Origin: Microbacterium faecale
GTDB taxonomy: Bacteria; Actinomycetota; Actinomycetes; Actinomycetales; Microbacteriaceae
Assembly: GCF_014640975.1 (NCBI RefSeq)
Contig: NZ_BMHO01000001.1
Coordinates: 2,180,166-2,244,165, forward strand
Direction: 5' to 3'
DNA length: 64,000 bases
Shown here piece by piece: positions 46,575-55,369 of the stretch (the first letter of the stretch is position 1; each line of letters starts with the position of its first letter). The position numbers were made by a program, and so were the translations under genes. The notes below the pieces were generated by a model, which was given only the letters and a program-made list of their open reading frames with translations, was not told the origin of the DNA and searched no databases.

Positions 46575-46645
46575 AGGGGATGACGGGAATCGAACCCGCG
46601 TGACCAGTTTGGAAGACTGGGGCTCTACCATTGAGCTACATCCCC
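46575..46645 (-). tRNA. tRNA-Gly(TCC)
   Basis: A 71-nt cloverleaf with encoded CCA at 46572-46574. Acceptor GGGGATG/CATCCCC, D-arm TAGCTCAATGGTAGAGC, anticodon stem CCAGT/ACTGG with loop CTTCCAA and anticodon TCC, T-arm CGCGGGTTCGATTCCCGT. The discriminator base is T, as in other tRNA-Gly. Confidence 0.96.
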
Positions 46646-46715
46646 GGATCAGGCGATCCAGACGAGTCTATCGGATCCCGACCCCTGGGCAGGAACTGGC
46701 GGCCTCCCGGGCGCG

Positions 46716-47246
46716 TCACAGAGACGCGGCGTGCTGCGCCGAGTATTCGAGGTACCGCTCGGCGTTGTCCCGCAGGCCCGCCACCTCCTCATCTGTCAGC
46801 TCGCGCCGCACCTTCGCCGGAACACCCGCGACGAGCGAGCGCGGAGGGATCTGGGCACCGGAGAGGACGACCGCGCCTCCCGCGACGAGACACGATTCGC
46901 CGATCCGCGCACCCGACAGGATCACGCTTCCCATCCCGATCAGCGAGCCGTCACCGATCTCGCACCCGTGGACGACCGCGTTGTGTCCGACCGACACGTA
47001 CTCTCCCAGCACGACCGGGTGACCCGCATCGACGTGGACCGAAACGTTGTCCTGCACGTTCGACCCGCGACCGATCGTGATCGACGCGACGTCACCGCGA
47101 AGCACGGCGTTACACCACGCGCTCGATCCGGCGGCCATCGTGACGCGACCGATGATGCGAGCCCCCTCGGCGAGGAGGACGTCATCGGCAAGCTCGGGAA
47201 CGTCGTCAGCGAGCGCGCGAACCGTGGCATGGGGTGAGATCGTCAT
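46716..47246 (-). CDS. Gamma carbonic anhydrase / hexapeptide-repeat protein
   Basis: A 176-residue left-handed beta-helix protein of the gamma carbonic anhydrase (PaaY/CaiE/YrdA) group. Hexapeptide repeats run through the centre, and the zinc-type histidines lie in NVSVHVDAGHPVVLG and VGHNAVVHGCEIGDG. Many members hydrate CO2, others have unknown roles. ATG 47246 faces the dps gene across a gap with IdeR-like boxes. Confidence 0.88.
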   Translation of the reverse strand: MTISPHATVRALADDVPELADDVLLAEGARIIGRVTMAAGSSAWCNAVLRGDVASITIGRGSNVQDNVSVHVDAGHPVVLGEYVSVGHNAVVHGCEIGDGSLIGMGSVILSGARIGESCLVAGGAVVLSGAQIPPRSLVAGVPAKVRRELTDEEVAGLRDNAERYLEYSAQHAASL

Positions 47247-47288
47247 GTCGGTGAGCCTATCGATTCGGCGCACCGTGAGCACGCCTTA

Positions 47289-47307
47289 TTAGGGAAGGCT
47301 CACTTTT
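47289..47307. promoter_or_regulatory. IdeR/DtxR-like box 1
   Basis: TTAGGGAAGGCTCACTTTT matches about 14 of 19 positions of the IdeR/DtxR consensus TWAGGTWAGSCTWACCTWA, as counted by eye. It lies between the divergent gamma carbonic anhydrase and dps genes. Confidence 0.55.
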
Positions 47308-47325
47308 CCCAGGTCACGCGCATAT

Positions 47326-47344
47326 TCAGTACAGGCTCACCTTG
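47326..47344. promoter_or_regulatory. IdeR/DtxR-like box 2
   Basis: TCAGTACAGGCTCACCTTG matches about 13 of 19 consensus positions and repeats the AGGCTCAC core of box 1 at a 37-base distance. It is 84 bases before the dps start. Iron control of dps through IdeR is the natural reading. Confidence 0.5.
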
Positions 47345-47427
47345 CTTGCATCGATGCGCGAAACGAGTAGATTCGGTACCAAGCGGAGGTCACATCCTTC
47401 GCCTGAACCGAAGAAAGGGGTTCCCTC

Positions 47428-47907
47428 ATGGCCACCACAGTCAAAACCACCGCTTCCAACGCGACCGCTGCGTCGAGCACCTCACAGTTCCTCGCACCCG
47501 TCGTCCTCGGCCTCCAGGCGCTCACGATCAACGGCAAGCAGGCGCACTGGCATGTCCGCGGCGCAAACTTCATCGGCGTGCACGAGTTCCTCGACACGCT
47601 CGTCGCGCACGCCGGCGGCTGGGCCGACGAGGCCGCCGAGCGGATCGTCGCGCTCGGTCTCCCCCTCGACGCCCGCGCAGAGCGCGTCGGTGAGAAGGGC
47701 GCGACCACCGGTGCGCCCGCGGGCTTCGCCCACTCGGATGAGGTCGTCGCGGGCATCATCGCCGACATTGACCGCGTGATCGCCGACCTCGACGCCGCAA
47801 TCGAGGGGCTTGACGAAACGGACCTGACGAGCCAGGACATCGCCATCGGGATCAAGTCGGGTCTCGAGAAGGATCGCTGGTTCCTGTTCTCGCACATCGC
47901 TGAGTAA
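47428..47907 (+). CDS. dps: Dps-family DNA-binding ferritin-like protein
   Basis: A 159-residue miniferritin that oxidises and stores iron and protects DNA. The inter-subunit ferroxidase ligands are present: His40 in KQAHWHVRG, His52, Asp67 and Glu71 in GGWADEAAERIV. A 20-residue Ala/Thr/Lys N-terminal tail could bind DNA. AAAGGGG precedes ATG 47428. Two IdeR-like boxes lie upstream and a strong terminator follows. Confidence 0.96.
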   Translation: MATTVKTTASNATAASSTSQFLAPVVLGLQALTINGKQAHWHVRGANFIGVHEFLDTLVAHAGGWADEAAERIVALGLPLDARAERVGEKGATTGAPAGFAHSDEVVAGIIADIDRVIADLDAAIEGLDETDLTSQDIAIGIKSGLEKDRWFLFSHIAE

Positions 47908-47917
47908 CTCGGTTCTC

Positions 47918-47950
47918 ACGGCCCCGTCGTCTTCGAGACGGCGGGGCCGT
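47918..47950 (+). terminator. Terminator after dps
   Basis: ACGGCCCCG (47918-47926) pairs with CGGGGCCGT (47942-47950), with an inner CGTC/GACG pair around a TTCG-type loop. It begins 11 bases after the dps stop. Confidence 0.75.
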
Positions 47951-47968
47951 TGCCGTGTCCGCAGGGGC

Positions 47969-49474
47969 CTACGCCAGGTGCGTCAGACGTCCGCCGAGCA
48001 GCGTGGCGTGCACGGGCATCGCCGCCAGCTGTGCGCGGGTCGCGGCGAGCGGGTCATGCGCGATGATCGCGAGATCGGCCACGGATCCCGGGAGGATGAC
48101 GTGCGGATCCGTACTGCCGCCCGCCGTCGACGCCGCCAGCGCCGTACGCACATCGATCGCCTGATCCGAATCCCACGACGCGCGCTCGTCATCCGTCCGG
48201 AACACGGCGGCGGCGATCTGCGTCCACGGATCCAACGGTGACACCGGCGCGTCGGATCCGAACAGCAGCGTTGCGCCCGCGTCGCGCAACGCGCGCAGGG
48301 GGTACGCACGCGCGGTCTGATCCGCCCACAGCGTGTCCGTGAGATCGCGGTCGTCGATCGCGTGCTGCGGCTGAACGCTCGCCTCGACGCCCAGCCGAGC
48401 GAAGCGCGGAATGTCCGCCGGCGACACCAGTTGGGCGTGTTCCATCCGACCCGGCACGCCCGCTGTCGCGAAGGCGTCGAGCGCGGCGGTCGCGGTCTCG
48501 TCACCGATCGCGTGAACGGTCGTCGCGAAGCCGGCTCCCGCCGCCCGGATGAGCAGCTCGGTCAGGTCGGCCTGGCCGATGTTCATTGCGCCGCGACCGG
48601 TCTGATCTGAGTAGCCGACGGTCGTCGCCGCCGTGCGCGTGCCGAGGGAGCCGTCGGCGATGACCTTGAGCGGCCCGACCGTGACGAGACCGTTCGCGCT
48701 CAGCGCGAGCCCCGTCTCGAGCTCCTGGGCACGTGCCTGGTCCAGGTGCTCCGGATAGACCCCGAACGCGACGCGGAGGAGATCCCATCCGCGGTCGACT
48801 CGGCGGCGCCACGCGTCGACGTTCCAGGTGATGTCGAGGTCGCTCAGCCCGACCAGACCCCGCGCCGCCGCGCGTCGCGCGGCCCGCTCCACAGCGGCGT
48901 CCGCGACCTCCTCTGCAACGTCGTTGATGCGCGTGCCGACGTCGAACGCGGCCTGCTCGCGCAGGACCCCGGCGGCGTCCGGTGCGATGCCCTCGCACCT
49001 GTGCGCGGCAGAGTTCAGCCACAGCGAGTGGAGGTCCGAGTTCACGACATACGTCGGCACGTCGCCGGTCGTCTCGTCGAGGAGGGCGAGCGACGGCGCG
49101 TCCGCCCACAGCGCGTCGCGCATGCCCACGAGGATCCGCCGACCGTCGCCGCGCACGGGGGCCGTCGCCGCGATCCGAGCCGCTTCGATGGCACCAGACG
49201 CTTCCGCGACCGAGCCGCGTTCGGCGGTGAGGGCCCACGGCACGAAGTGAACGTGATGATCCCGCAGACCCGGCACGACCCAGGAGCCCTCCACGTCGAG
49301 CACGGCTCCCCGACGACGCAGATTCCCGGCCGGTGCGATGTCGACGATGCGCCCGTCTGCGAGCCAGAGATCGAAGAGGCCGTCTCGCTCGACGTCGGGG
49401 TGGGCGATCAGGTCGCGCCCTTCGCCTGCAATGCGGGCGTTCGCGACGACGTCGACGACGGATCCGAAGTTCAT
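47969..49474 (-). CDS. Amidohydrolase family protein (YtcJ / Amidohydro_3 type)
   Basis: A 501-residue metal-dependent hydrolase. The N-terminal strand domain ends in VVPGLRDHHVHFVPWAL, whose HVH binds metal. Further family marks are VIADGSLGTRTAA, VHAIGDETATAALDAF, MEHAQLVSPADIPRFARLGV and LLFGSDAPVSPLDPWTQIAA. The class cleaves amide-like bonds of unknown natural substrates. ATG 49474 has AGGAG 8 bases upstream and begins 5 bases after the stop of the glycosylase gene, so the two are cotranscribed. Confidence 0.9.
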   Translation of the reverse strand: MNFGSVVDVVANARIAGEGRDLIAHPDVERDGLFDLWLADGRIVDIAPAGNLRRRGAVLDVEGSWVVPGLRDHHVHFVPWALTAERGSVAEASGAIEAARIAATAPVRGDGRRILVGMRDALWADAPSLALLDETTGDVPTYVVNSDLHSLWLNSAAHRCEGIAPDAAGVLREQAAFDVGTRINDVAEEVADAAVERAARRAAARGLVGLSDLDITWNVDAWRRRVDRGWDLLRVAFGVYPEHLDQARAQELETGLALSANGLVTVGPLKVIADGSLGTRTAATTVGYSDQTGRGAMNIGQADLTELLIRAAGAGFATTVHAIGDETATAALDAFATAGVPGRMEHAQLVSPADIPRFARLGVEASVQPQHAIDDRDLTDTLWADQTARAYPLRALRDAGATLLFGSDAPVSPLDPWTQIAAAVFRTDDERASWDSDQAIDVRTALAASTAGGSTDPHVILPGSVADLAIIAHDPLAATRAQLAAMPVHATLLGGRLTHLA

Positions 49475-49479
49475 ACGCT

Positions 49480-50475
49480 TCACTCCTGACAGGTCGGGCA
49501 CCAGTAGAGCTTGCGGGCCTGCATCTCCTCGAGCAGGATCTCCGTGCCGCACACGCGGCACGGGAGGCCGGCGCGGTGATACACCCAGTGACGGTCGTCG
49601 CGACTCGCCATGGCGCGGCGCCACGCGTCGTCGGCCAGGCCGTCCATCGTCATCATCTGGCCGGTCTGCACACCGATCTCGAGGAGCGCCACCCAATCGC
49701 GCCAGAGCCCTCGCGCGATCTCTTCCGGTACGGACTTTCCCGGCGTGTGGGGGTCGAGCCCGGCACGGAAGAGCATCTCGGCGCGGTAGACATTGCCGAT
49801 ACCGCTGACGACGGCCTGGTCCATCAGCAGCTGGCCGATCGCGACGGCGCGCCGACGCACGGCGGCGACGAAGCGCTCCTCGTTCTCGGCGGGGTCGCCG
49901 ACGAGCGGGTCCGGACCGAGGCGGTCGATGACCGCGCGGATCTGTTCCGGCGTCTCGACGACACAGGCGGTCGGCCCGCGCAGATCCGCGCATGCCTCTG
50001 TTGTCATCAGGCGCGCACGCACCTGGCCCACGACCGGCGGCGGCCACTCGTCCGCGTCGTCGATATCGCGGGTCTGCTCCGACATGCGCACGTGCACGCG
50101 GGTCTTCCGCGGGGCGCCGATTGAGGCGAGCGAGTTCTCTCCGGCGTCGTCGAAGACCGGCTCATCGAGTTCGGTTCCGCGCTGGTTGGTCTGCCCCATG
50201 CGTCCGTTCGCGGCCGCGATCGTCGCATCCACGAGGATATCCCCGGCAAAATCCCACGCGCCGTAGAGGCCGAGATGCACGCGTAGCCACACCTCGCCCT
50301 CGAACTCGAGGAACATCTGCTTCCCCACGGCGCGCGCGTCGATCATCTCGCGTCCGTTGAGAATCGCCGCGCCCTCCACGAAGCGGCCTTGCGGGCTCGA
50401 GACCGCAATGGGGCGCCCGACGAAGTTCCGCGAGAACTGGCGAGCGATGCGGTGGACGGAGTGGCCCTCGGGCAC
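49480..50475 (-). CDS. Fpg/Nei-family DNA glycosylase
   Basis: Base-excision glycosylase/AP lyase of 331 residues for oxidised bases. It begins MPEGHSVHRIARQF: Pro2 is the catalytic amine, Glu3 the acid, and PEGHS points to the Nei (endonuclease VIII) branch. The H2TH motif is LLMDQAVVSGIGNVYRAEML, and the zinc finger has CRVCG and CPTC. Compared with standard Nei/Fpg (about 265-290 residues) there is an extra acidic insert around residues 85-150. It is followed by the amidohydrolase and preceded by rpiB. Confidence 0.94.
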   Translation of the reverse strand: MPEGHSVHRIARQFSRNFVGRPIAVSSPQGRFVEGAAILNGREMIDARAVGKQMFLEFEGEVWLRVHLGLYGAWDFAGDILVDATIAAANGRMGQTNQRGTELDEPVFDDAGENSLASIGAPRKTRVHVRMSEQTRDIDDADEWPPPVVGQVRARLMTTEACADLRGPTACVVETPEQIRAVIDRLGPDPLVGDPAENEERFVAAVRRRAVAIGQLLMDQAVVSGIGNVYRAEMLFRAGLDPHTPGKSVPEEIARGLWRDWVALLEIGVQTGQMMTMDGLADDAWRRAMASRDDRHWVYHRAGLPCRVCGTEILLEEMQARKLYWCPTCQE

Positions 50476-50478
50476 GGA

Positions 50479-50976
50479 CTAGCTCCGCACGCGCGGCGCG
50501 GGGCCGTTCAGCAGGGAGCCGTCGCGCTCGAACGCGCCGACCTGCGCGATGCGTCGTGCGTGACGCTCTTCGTCAGAGAACGGCGTCGCCACGAATCGGT
50601 CGACGAGCGCGAAGACCTCCTCGACGGAGTGCTGCCGAGCGCCGATCGCGATGACGTTCGCGTCGTTGTGTTCGCGCGCCAACTCGGCCGTCGAGAGATT
50701 CCAGACGAGCGCCGCGCGGACACCGGCGACCTTGTTCGCGGCGATCTGCTCGCCGTTACCGGATCCGCCGAACACGACGCCGAGCGCGGTCACGCCCGCG
50801 GTCTGATCCGACACAACCGCCTGCGCGGCCCGGATGCAGAAGGCCGGATAGTCGTCGAGGGCGTCGTACTCGGTGGGGCCGTGGTCGATGACCTCGTGCC
50901 CCTGCTCGAGCAGGTGTCGCTGCAGATCGGTGGAGAACTCGAGGCCGGCGTGGTCGGTCGCGATGTGGATGCGCAT
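50479..50976 (-). CDS. rpiB: Ribose-5-phosphate isomerase B
   Basis: It interconverts ribose-5-phosphate and ribulose-5-phosphate in the pentose phosphate pathway. The 165-residue RpiB/LacA fold shows IATDHAGLEFSTDLQRHLLE, VVFGGSGNGEQIAANKVAGV, NDANVIAIGARQHSVEEVFA and a C-terminal DEERHARRIAQVGAFE. It ends 3 bases before the glycosylase gene. The final NGPAPRVRS tail is weakly conserved. Confidence 0.96.
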   Translation of the reverse strand: MRIHIATDHAGLEFSTDLQRHLLEQGHEVIDHGPTEYDALDDYPAFCIRAAQAVVSDQTAGVTALGVVFGGSGNGEQIAANKVAGVRAALVWNLSTAELAREHNDANVIAIGARQHSVEEVFALVDRFVATPFSDEERHARRIAQVGAFERDGSLLNGPAPRVRS

Positions 50977-50996
50977 ATCGAGAATCCTAGGGTGCC

Positions 50997-52199
50997 CTAG
51001 GGTGCGAGGCCCGCGGCTGCCGGGCGGAAGCCGAGGCGGACGTTCTCGTCGCTGCCGGCACGACTGACGTCGTACCAGGGGCCGAGCGGCGTCACGTGCG
51101 GACGAGCGGCCGCCGGCGTGCCGTTGAGGCGCTCCTCGATGAGGTCGACGAGACCCGAGACGTATGCGGCGTGGCTGCCGGGCGTGCGCGTGCGCGCGAA
51201 CGCGAGGCCGGCCTCTTCGGCCGATTCCTTCGCCTCGTTATCGAGGTCCCACATGACCTCCATATGGTCGCTGACGAATCCGAGCGGGACGACGGCGACG
51301 GCCGTGACCCCGTCTTCCGGGAGGCCAGCGATCACATCGTTGACGTCGGGCTCGAGCCACGGCTGCGAGGGCGGGCCCGAGCGCGACTGGAACACGAGCG
51401 ACCAGTCGGTCTCGGCGGCGTCCGGGATCTCGTCGCGAAGGCGGCCCATCAGGTATTCGGCGACGGCGCGGTGCTGCGCGACGTAAGCGCCACCCGGCCC
51501 GAAGTCGCCCTCCGGCGGGCCCGACCGTTCGGCGTCGGCCATCGGTACCGAGTGGGTCGAGAAGAGCAGGCGGATCTCGCGCGCGGGGCGCCCCGCGTCG
51601 AGCCATGCGCTCACAGCGTCGCGAATGCCCTCGTAGAACGGCTCGACGAAGCCCGGGTGATCGAAAAAGAGGCGCACCTTGTCGATCGTCATCGGATCGG
51701 CCCCCTCGCCCAGGCCGGTGCCCTCCTCGGATCCGAGAACGCGCGCGATGTCCTCGCGGTACTGTCGGTCACTCGAGTACGAGCTGTAGGCACTCGTAGC
51801 GAGGCCGAGCACGGTGCGGTGCCCATCGTCGTAGACGCCGCGCACGACATCGTCGAGCATGGGCGTCCAGTTGCGGTTGCCCCAGTAGACGGGAAGAGCG
51901 AGACCGCGGCGGTCGATCTCGTCTTGCAGCGCCTTCTGCAGCTCGCGGTTCTGGTCGTTGATCGGGCTGACCCCGTCGAAGTGGCGGTAGTGCGTCGCGA
52001 CCTCTTCGAGTCGCTCATCGGGGATCCCCCTCCCGCGCGTGACGTTGCGGAGGAATGGGATCACGTCATCCTGCCCCTCGGGTCCGCCGAAGCCGATGAG
52101 CAGCACCGCGTCATAGGCGACGGGAGTCTCGACATATGGCGCGCCCGAACGGGCAGCGGAAGAGGCGAACGGGACGGCGGAATCAGCGGGCACACTCAT
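50997..52199 (-). CDS. hemH: Ferrochelatase (probable coproporphyrin ferrochelatase)
   Basis: It inserts iron into a porphyrin at the end of heme synthesis; in actinobacteria the substrate is normally coproporphyrin III (CpfC). The 400-residue protein has YDAVLLIGFGGPEGQDDVIP, VSPINDQNRELQKALQDEID, VYWGNRNWTP, LLFSTHSVPMADAERSGPPE (catalytic histidine) and VPLGFVSDHMEVMWDLDNEA. ATG 52199 is preferred to a GTG one codon earlier. It is divergent from pepN, with 172 bases between the starts. Confidence 0.95.
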   Translation of the reverse strand: MSVPADSAVPFASSAARSGAPYVETPVAYDAVLLIGFGGPEGQDDVIPFLRNVTRGRGIPDERLEEVATHYRHFDGVSPINDQNRELQKALQDEIDRRGLALPVYWGNRNWTPMLDDVVRGVYDDGHRTVLGLATSAYSSYSSDRQYREDIARVLGSEEGTGLGEGADPMTIDKVRLFFDHPGFVEPFYEGIRDAVSAWLDAGRPAREIRLLFSTHSVPMADAERSGPPEGDFGPGGAYVAQHRAVAEYLMGRLRDEIPDAAETDWSLVFQSRSGPPSQPWLEPDVNDVIAGLPEDGVTAVAVVPLGFVSDHMEVMWDLDNEAKESAEEAGLAFARTRTPGSHAAYVSGLVDLIEERLNGTPAAARPHVTPLGPWYDVSRAGSDENVRLGFRPAAAGLAP

Positions 52200-52371
52200 C
52201 ACGCGCCCATCTTCTCACCTGTGTAGAAGTCGAGCCTGAGGATTCGCGCAGTTCGCGACATCGCGTGCGATGTCATCCGTGTCCCATGCGGGCGACGTAG
52301 GCTGTACCAGCTGCCTGGGGCGCCGAACGCGCCAGGGCCGACCCCCGAAGAACGCAATGGGAGCATGACAA

Positions 52372-54936
52372 GTGCCTGGAGAGAACCTCACACGCGCCGA
52401 GGCAGAAGAGCGCCGTGCGATCGTCGAGACCCGAAGCTATGAGGTCACGCTGGACCTGACCAAGGGTGCCGAGGTATTCGGATCGCGCAGCGTTGTGCGC
52501 TTCGACGCGACGCCCGGGGCGGCGACGTTCATCGATCTCATCGCCCGCGAGGTCCGCGAGGTGACCCTCAACGGTCGCGAGCTCGCGCCGTCGGATGTGT
52601 GGGCGGATTCCCGCATCGCGCTCGACGGGCTCGAGGAGAGCAACGAGCTCATCATCGACGCCGACTGCGAGTACACCAACACGGGCGAGGGCATGCACCG
52701 CTTCGTCGACCCCGTCGACGGGGAGGTGTACCTCTATACGCAGTTCGAAGTTCCCGACGCGCGCCGCGTGTTCGCGGTGTTCGAGCAGCCGGACCTGAAG
52801 GCGACATTCCAGTTCACCGTGTCGGCTCCGACGGAGTGGAAGGTCATCTCCAACCAGCCGACGCCGGAGCCGATCCCGCACGAGGGCGGCGGATCGGCCA
52901 CATGGGGCTTCGAGCCGACGCCGCGCATTTCCTCCTACATCACGGCGCTCGTCGCGGGCCCGTACGAAGAGTTCCGTGACGAGCTCGTCAATAGCGAAGG
53001 GCGCACGATCCCGCTCGGCGTGTTCGCCCGCAAGAGCCTCTGGGGCGACCTCGACGCCGACGAGATCGTGAGGACGACCAAGCAGGGCTTCGCCTATTAC
53101 GAGGAGAAGTTCGGCGTCCCCTACCCGTTCGCCAAGTACGACCAGCTGTTCGTGCCGGAGTTCAATGCGGGAGCCATGGAGAACGCCGGCTGCGTGACGT
53201 TCACCGAGGTGTACGTCTTCCGCAGCAAGGTCACCGACGCTGTGCGTGAGCGCCGCGTCGTGACGATCCTGCACGAGCTCGCCCACATGTGGTTCGGCGA
53301 CCTCGTCACGATGAAGTGGTGGAACGACCTCTGGCTCAACGAGTCGTTCGCCGAGTGGGCGTCGACGATGGCGACCGCCGAGGCGACCGAGTGGACATCC
53401 GCGTGGACGACGTTCAACGCGATGGAGAAGACGTGGGCCTACCGGCAGGACCAGCTGCCGTCGACACACCCCGTCGTCGCGGAGATCCGCGACCTCGACG
53501 ACGTCCTCGTCAACTTCGACGGCATCACCTACGCGAAGGGGGGATCCGTCCTCAAGCAGCTCGCCGCCTACGTCGGGATCGACGAGTTCTTCGCGGGCGT
53601 CGGTGCATACTTCCGCAAGCACGCCTATCAGAACACGACCGTCGACGACCTCCTCACGGAGCTCGAGGCGACGAGCGGACGCGACCTGCAGGCGTGGTCC
53701 GCGAAGTGGCTCGAGACCGCGGGCGTGAACACGCTCACCCCCGTCATCGACACGGACGTCGACGGCGTCATCCGGCGCTTCGCGGTGACGCAGACGGCTC
53801 CCGCTGACTATCCGACAATCCGTCCGCACCGGCTGGGCATCGGCTTCTACTCGTTGCAGGACGGCGCGCTCGTGCTCACCGAGTCGGTCGAGACCGACAT
53901 CGACGGCGATCTCACCGAAGTGCCGGAGCTCGTGGGCCGCAACCGCGGTGATCTCGTCCTCCTCAACGACGGCGACCTGACGTACGCGAAGATCCGTCTC
54001 GATTCCACGAGCCTCGCCACCGCCATCGAGCACATCGCGGACATCGCGGATCCGCTCGCGCGGTCGCTCGTCTGGGGCGCGGCCTGGGACATGACGCGCG
54101 ACGGTGAGATGGCCGCGCGCGACTACATCGAGCTCGTCCTGCGCGGGATCGGATCCGAGACCGAGTCGACGACGATCCGGACCACCCTCGGGCAGGTGCG
54201 ACTCGCCGCGGCCTCCTACGTCGCGCCGGAGACACGGGATGCGCAGCGGCGCCGCGTCGCCGACGGACTGTGGCGGCTGCTGGAGCACGCCGACGCGGGA
54301 AGCGACCTGCAGCTGCAGCTCGCGACCGCCTTCGCGCTCGCGGCGTCGACCGACGAGCACTGGGATCGCGTCGCGCAGCTGCGCGGTGGCGACATCGCCC
54401 TCGACGGCCTCGACATCGACCACGACCTCTCGTGGCAGCTGCTCGTGTCGCTCGCCGCGGGAGGCAAGGTCGATCGCAGGGAGATCGCGCGGGCGCTCGA
54501 GGAGGACAACACCTCCAAGGGATCCGAGATGGCCGCGCAAGCGCGCGCCGCTCTGCCGGGCCACGACAGCAAGCAGGTCGAATGGGCCGCGCTCGTCGAC
54601 AGCGACGAGCTGCCGAACACCGTGATCCGCTCGGCCGCGGCTGGCTTCGTCCACGCCGCCTCGCGTGACGACCTCGCCGGATTCGTCGGACCGTACTTCA
54701 CCATGGTCGAGCGCGTGTGGCGCGAGCGCACCTTCCAGATCGCGTCATACCTCGTGGAACTGCTCTATCCGGCCCCGCTGGCGAACGCCGAGCTGCGCGA
54801 CGCGACGCGCGAGTGGCTCCGCGAGCACGGCGACGCCCCCGCCGGACTGCGCCGCATCATCGCCGAGAACCTCGCGGGAGTCGAGCGCGCCATCGACGCG
54901 CAGAACCGTGACGCGGAGGCCGACGAAGAGCGATGA
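52372..54936 (+). CDS. pepN: Aminopeptidase N (M1 family)
   Basis: Zinc aminopeptidase of 854 residues. It has the substrate-binding FNAGAMENAGCVTF (about residue 265), the zinc motif ILHELAHMWFGDLV (about 300) with the distal glutamate in LWLNESFAEW, and a long helical C-terminal ERAP1-like domain. There is no signal peptide, so it is cytoplasmic. The start is GTG 52372 with GGGAG about 9 bases upstream. Its stop overlaps the next gene (ATGA). Confidence 0.96.
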   Translation: MPGENLTRAEAEERRAIVETRSYEVTLDLTKGAEVFGSRSVVRFDATPGAATFIDLIAREVREVTLNGRELAPSDVWADSRIALDGLEESNELIIDADCEYTNTGEGMHRFVDPVDGEVYLYTQFEVPDARRVFAVFEQPDLKATFQFTVSAPTEWKVISNQPTPEPIPHEGGGSATWGFEPTPRISSYITALVAGPYEEFRDELVNSEGRTIPLGVFARKSLWGDLDADEIVRTTKQGFAYYEEKFGVPYPFAKYDQLFVPEFNAGAMENAGCVTFTEVYVFRSKVTDAVRERRVVTILHELAHMWFGDLVTMKWWNDLWLNESFAEWASTMATAEATEWTSAWTTFNAMEKTWAYRQDQLPSTHPVVAEIRDLDDVLVNFDGITYAKGGSVLKQLAAYVGIDEFFAGVGAYFRKHAYQNTTVDDLLTELEATSGRDLQAWSAKWLETAGVNTLTPVIDTDVDGVIRRFAVTQTAPADYPTIRPHRLGIGFYSLQDGALVLTESVETDIDGDLTEVPELVGRNRGDLVLLNDGDLTYAKIRLDSTSLATAIEHIADIADPLARSLVWGAAWDMTRDGEMAARDYIELVLRGIGSETESTTIRTTLGQVRLAAASYVAPETRDAQRRRVADGLWRLLEHADAGSDLQLQLATAFALAASTDEHWDRVAQLRGGDIALDGLDIDHDLSWQLLVSLAAGGKVDRREIARALEEDNTSKGSEMAAQARAALPGHDSKQVEWAALVDSDELPNTVIRSAAAGFVHAASRDDLAGFVGPYFTMVERVWRERTFQIASYLVELLYPAPLANAELRDATREWLREHGDAPAGLRRIIAENLAGVERAIDAQNRDAEADEER

Positions 54937-55322
54937 CGGACGCGGCCCCTACGTTCTTCGAGCAGGTCGGCGGACACGACACCTTCCGACGCCTCGTCGA
55001 GGTGTTCTACCGCGAGGTCGCCAACGACCCGGAGCTGCGCGACATGTACCCGGAGGAGGATCTCGGCCCCGCCGCCGATCGCCTCCGCCTCTTCCTCGAG
55101 CAGTATTGGGGCGGCCCGAGCACCTACGGCGACACGCGCGGCCACCCTCGGCTGCGGCTGCGTCACCAGCCGTTCCGCATCACGCCGGGCGCGCGAGACC
55201 GGTGGCTGCGCGCGATGCGAGTCGCGGTCGACGAAGCCGAGCTCTCGCCTCTCCACGAGGCGACGCTGTGGGACTATCTGGAACGCGCGGCCTTCGCGAT
55301 GGTGAACACGTTCGAGCGTTAG
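54933..55322 (+). CDS. Truncated hemoglobin, group II (GlbO type)
   Basis: A 129-residue 2-on-2 globin. TFFEQVGGHDTFRRLVEVFY, LFLEQYWGGPSTYGDTRGHP and LRLRHQPFRITPGARDRWLR contain the group II marks, with the proximal histidine in LRHQPF. The pepN-glbO pairing with a 4-base overlap is typical in actinobacteria. Likely roles are oxygen or nitric oxide chemistry. Confidence 0.95.
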   Translation: MTDAAPTFFEQVGGHDTFRRLVEVFYREVANDPELRDMYPEEDLGPAADRLRLFLEQYWGGPSTYGDTRGHPRLRLRHQPFRITPGARDRWLRAMRVAVDEAELSPLHEATLWDYLERAAFAMVNTFER

Positions 55323-55323
55323 G

Positions 55324-55368
55324 GCGTGTCTCGTCATTGGACCCGTCGCGAGCGATTGTGAGACACGC
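55324..55368. terminator. Possible bidirectional terminator after the globin gene
   Basis: GCGTGTCTC (55324-55332) pairs with GAGACACGC (55360-55368), with a large 27-base loop. It fills the gap between the convergent globin and hypothetical genes. Confidence 0.45.
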
Positions 55369-55369
55369 G

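Noticed and set aside
52273..54654. Long minus-strand open frame opposite pepN
   Set aside because: Antisense shadow of a certain zinc aminopeptidase gene; low-complexity Arg/Glu/Asp composition.
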